NCBI GenBank assembly: GCA_903944295.1
Contig: CAJARA010000116.1
Span: 1-5,408 of the forward strand
Origin: an uncultured Chloroflexota bacterium
GTDB lineage: Bacteria > Chloroflexota > Limnocylindria > Limnocylindrales > Limnocylindraceae
DNA: 5,408 nt
Direction of reading: 5' to 3'
This document shows positions 4,540 to 5,408 of this stretch, one piece after another (positions within the stretch are counted from its first letter, which is position 1; each line of letters starts with the position of its first letter). A program made the translations under genes and the position numbers. The notes beneath the pieces are model-generated. The model saw only the letters and a list, made by a program, of their open reading frames with translations, made no database searches and was not told the origin of the DNA.

Positions 4540-5232
4540 ATGCTGAATCGAAGCCTCGCCGCAGCCCTCGCCGCCGAGGTGATCGGCACCTTCCTCTTCT
4601 TCGTGATTGGAGCGGGGGCGGTGATCGTCAACGCCCAGACCGGAGGGGAGGTGGGCCTCCTGGGGATCGCCCTCGCCCACGGCCTCGCGCTCACCGTGTT
4701 GGCGACTGGCTTCGGTCCGATCAGCGGCGGGCAGTTCAACCCAGCGGTGACCGTTGCCCTCTGGCTCGTTGGCAAGGTGCGCACGATTGAAGGGCTGCGG
4801 TACATCGTCGCCCAACTCGCTGGCGCCGCCGCCGCAGGCTTCGTCCTGAAACTCGCCTTTGGTGGCTTTGATGCGGGTGACAGCGCCTACGCCATTGCCG
4901 GCGGAGGCGCACCCTCACTCGCCTTCGGACTGTCGCAAGAGACTGGCATTGCAGTAGAGGCGGTTCTTACGGCACTCCTCACCTATGCCGTCCTGCTCAC
5001 TGCGGTTGATAGCCGCGCACCAAAGATGGGTGGGCTCTTCATTGGATTCGCCGTGATCGCCGACATCATGATCGGTGGACCGTTGACTGGCGCCGCAATG
5101 AACCCAGCGCGATGGTTCGGCCCAGCACTTGCGCTTGGCGACCTCTCGGGTGCGGTGATCTACATCGTTGGACCGCTCGCTGGTGCGGTGGCGGCTGCAC
5201 TCTCAGTGCGCTACCTCTTCTCCGAGCGCTAA
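4540..5232 (+). CDS. Aquaporin-family (MIP) channel
   Basis: A 230-residue, very hydrophobic inner-membrane protein of the major intrinsic protein family, of normal length, with six membrane helices and two half-helices. The hallmarks are NPA at 67-69 in ISGGQFNPAVT and NPAR at 188-191 in LTGAAMNPARWFGP. Lining up with E. coli AqpZ by distance to each NPA gives the four selectivity-filter positions: H47 (F43 in AqpZ), I176 (H174), A185 (T183) and R191 (R189). His-Ile-Ala-Arg resembles plant tonoplast aquaporins rather than AqpZ or the glycerol facilitator GlpF, so it may pass small solutes such as ammonia or urea as well as water; this is inference. Q65 replaces the usual His of SGGHxNPA. There is no long insertion typical of GlpF. 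The next gene starts one base after its stop, so the two are probably co-transcribed. Confidence 0.93.
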   Translation: MLNRSLAAALAAEVIGTFLFFVIGAGAVIVNAQTGGEVGLLGIALAHGLALTVLATGFGPISGGQFNPAVTVALWLVGKVRTIEGLRYIVAQLAGAAAAGFVLKLAFGGFDAGDSAYAIAGGGAPSLAFGLSQETGIAVEAVLTALLTYAVLLTAVDSRAPKMGGLFIGFAVIADIMIGGPLTGAAMNPARWFGPALALGDLSGAVIYIVGPLAGAVAAALSVRYLFSER

Positions 5233-5408
5233 ATGCAGCGTGACGACTGGGCAACGCCGCGATCGGCTGCGCTCAAGTCGGCGCAGCGTTGGTTCGGGCG
5301 ACTGATTGCACTCGTCGTGCCGCTCCATGCACGCCTTGCCCTTGCAACGAACGGTTACATCACACCGAGCCTCTTCTGGCGTCCAGGCATCATCCTTGAG
5401 ACAGTTGG
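5233..5408 (+). CDS. Unidentified protein, N-terminal part (runs off right edge); possibly deazaflavin-dependent nitroreductase family
   Basis: A frame opens at the ATG immediately after the aquaporin TAA (TAAATG, no gap) and stays open for 58 codons to the window end. The protein starts MQRDDWATPRSAALKSAQRW, then has a hydrophobic, partly basic stretch (FGRLIALVVPLHARLALA, about residues 21-38) and ends FWRPGIILETVG. That last stretch resembles the strand before the TxGRxSGxxR motif of deazaflavin (F420)-dependent nitroreductase-like proteins, where LLLETTGRRSG is common, but the window stops just before the decisive residues. No Shine-Dalgarno is evident, so translation may depend on coupling to the aquaporin gene. 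The reading frame as a real gene is fairly safe; its identity is a guess. Confidence 0.65.
   Translation, partial: MQRDDWATPRSAALKSAQRWFGRLIALVVPLHARLALATNGYITPSLFWRPGIILETV

Noticed and set aside
4521..4790. Overlapping plus-strand frame starting at GTG 4521
   Set aside because: It is an Arg/Pro-rich out-of-frame reading of the aquaporin gene with no family resemblance.
1..5408. Defence island, toxin-antitoxin pair, prophage, transposon, CRISPR or tRNA
   Set aside because: No transposase, integrase, nuclease, spaced repeat array or tRNA-like fold was seen. All well-covered genes belong to known housekeeping, cofactor or transport families.

Overview
The window is an ordinary-looking piece of a high-GC bacterial chromosome. 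It has tight gene packing, AGGAG/AAGGGG-type ribosome binding sites and no mobile elements, tRNAs, rRNAs or CRISPR. The mix of genes is compatible with a Chloroflexota (or possibly actinobacterial) genome: a FdhF/YdeP-type molybdopterin oxidoreductase, FdhD, a Bacillus-type PurB, and a small zinc ribbon/CxxC-x17-CxxC protein. That placement is an inference from gene families, not from a marker gene.

Layout. Positions 1-263 (minus) hold the N-terminus of a molybdenum/bis-MGD oxidoreductase that runs off the left edge. A 109-bp divergent spacer follows. Positions 373-3005 (plus) are a purA-purB pair with an 11-bp gap, covering the two-step conversion of IMP to AMP; PurB also works in the main purine pathway. 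Positions 3002-3853 (minus) are fdhD, which meets purB tail to tail with stop codons sharing the palindrome TTAA. A 94-bp spacer carries a stable hairpin and the fdhD start region. Positions 3948-4310 (minus) are a 120-residue double zinc-knuckle protein with a Gly/Tyr/Ser-rich linker. A 229-bp divergent spacer precedes an aquaporin-family channel at 4540-5232 (plus). A further frame starts at the very next base after its stop (5233) and runs off the right edge.

How the genes fit together. FdhD is the sulfurtransferase that activates formate dehydrogenase-type enzymes, so the two minus-strand genes flanking purAB probably work together. Their start regions also share a 9-bp identical block at the same distance from ATG. 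purAB is a separate housekeeping unit sitting between them on the other strand. The zinc-ribbon gene and the aquaporin have no obvious functional tie to either.

I found no convincing undescribed multi-gene system. The points most worth a second look are the shared fdhF/fdhD start box, the confinement of every CTAG tetranucleotide to the intergenic spacers, the plant-TIP-like selectivity filter predicted for the aquaporin, and the disordered Tyr/Gly linker in the zinc protein.
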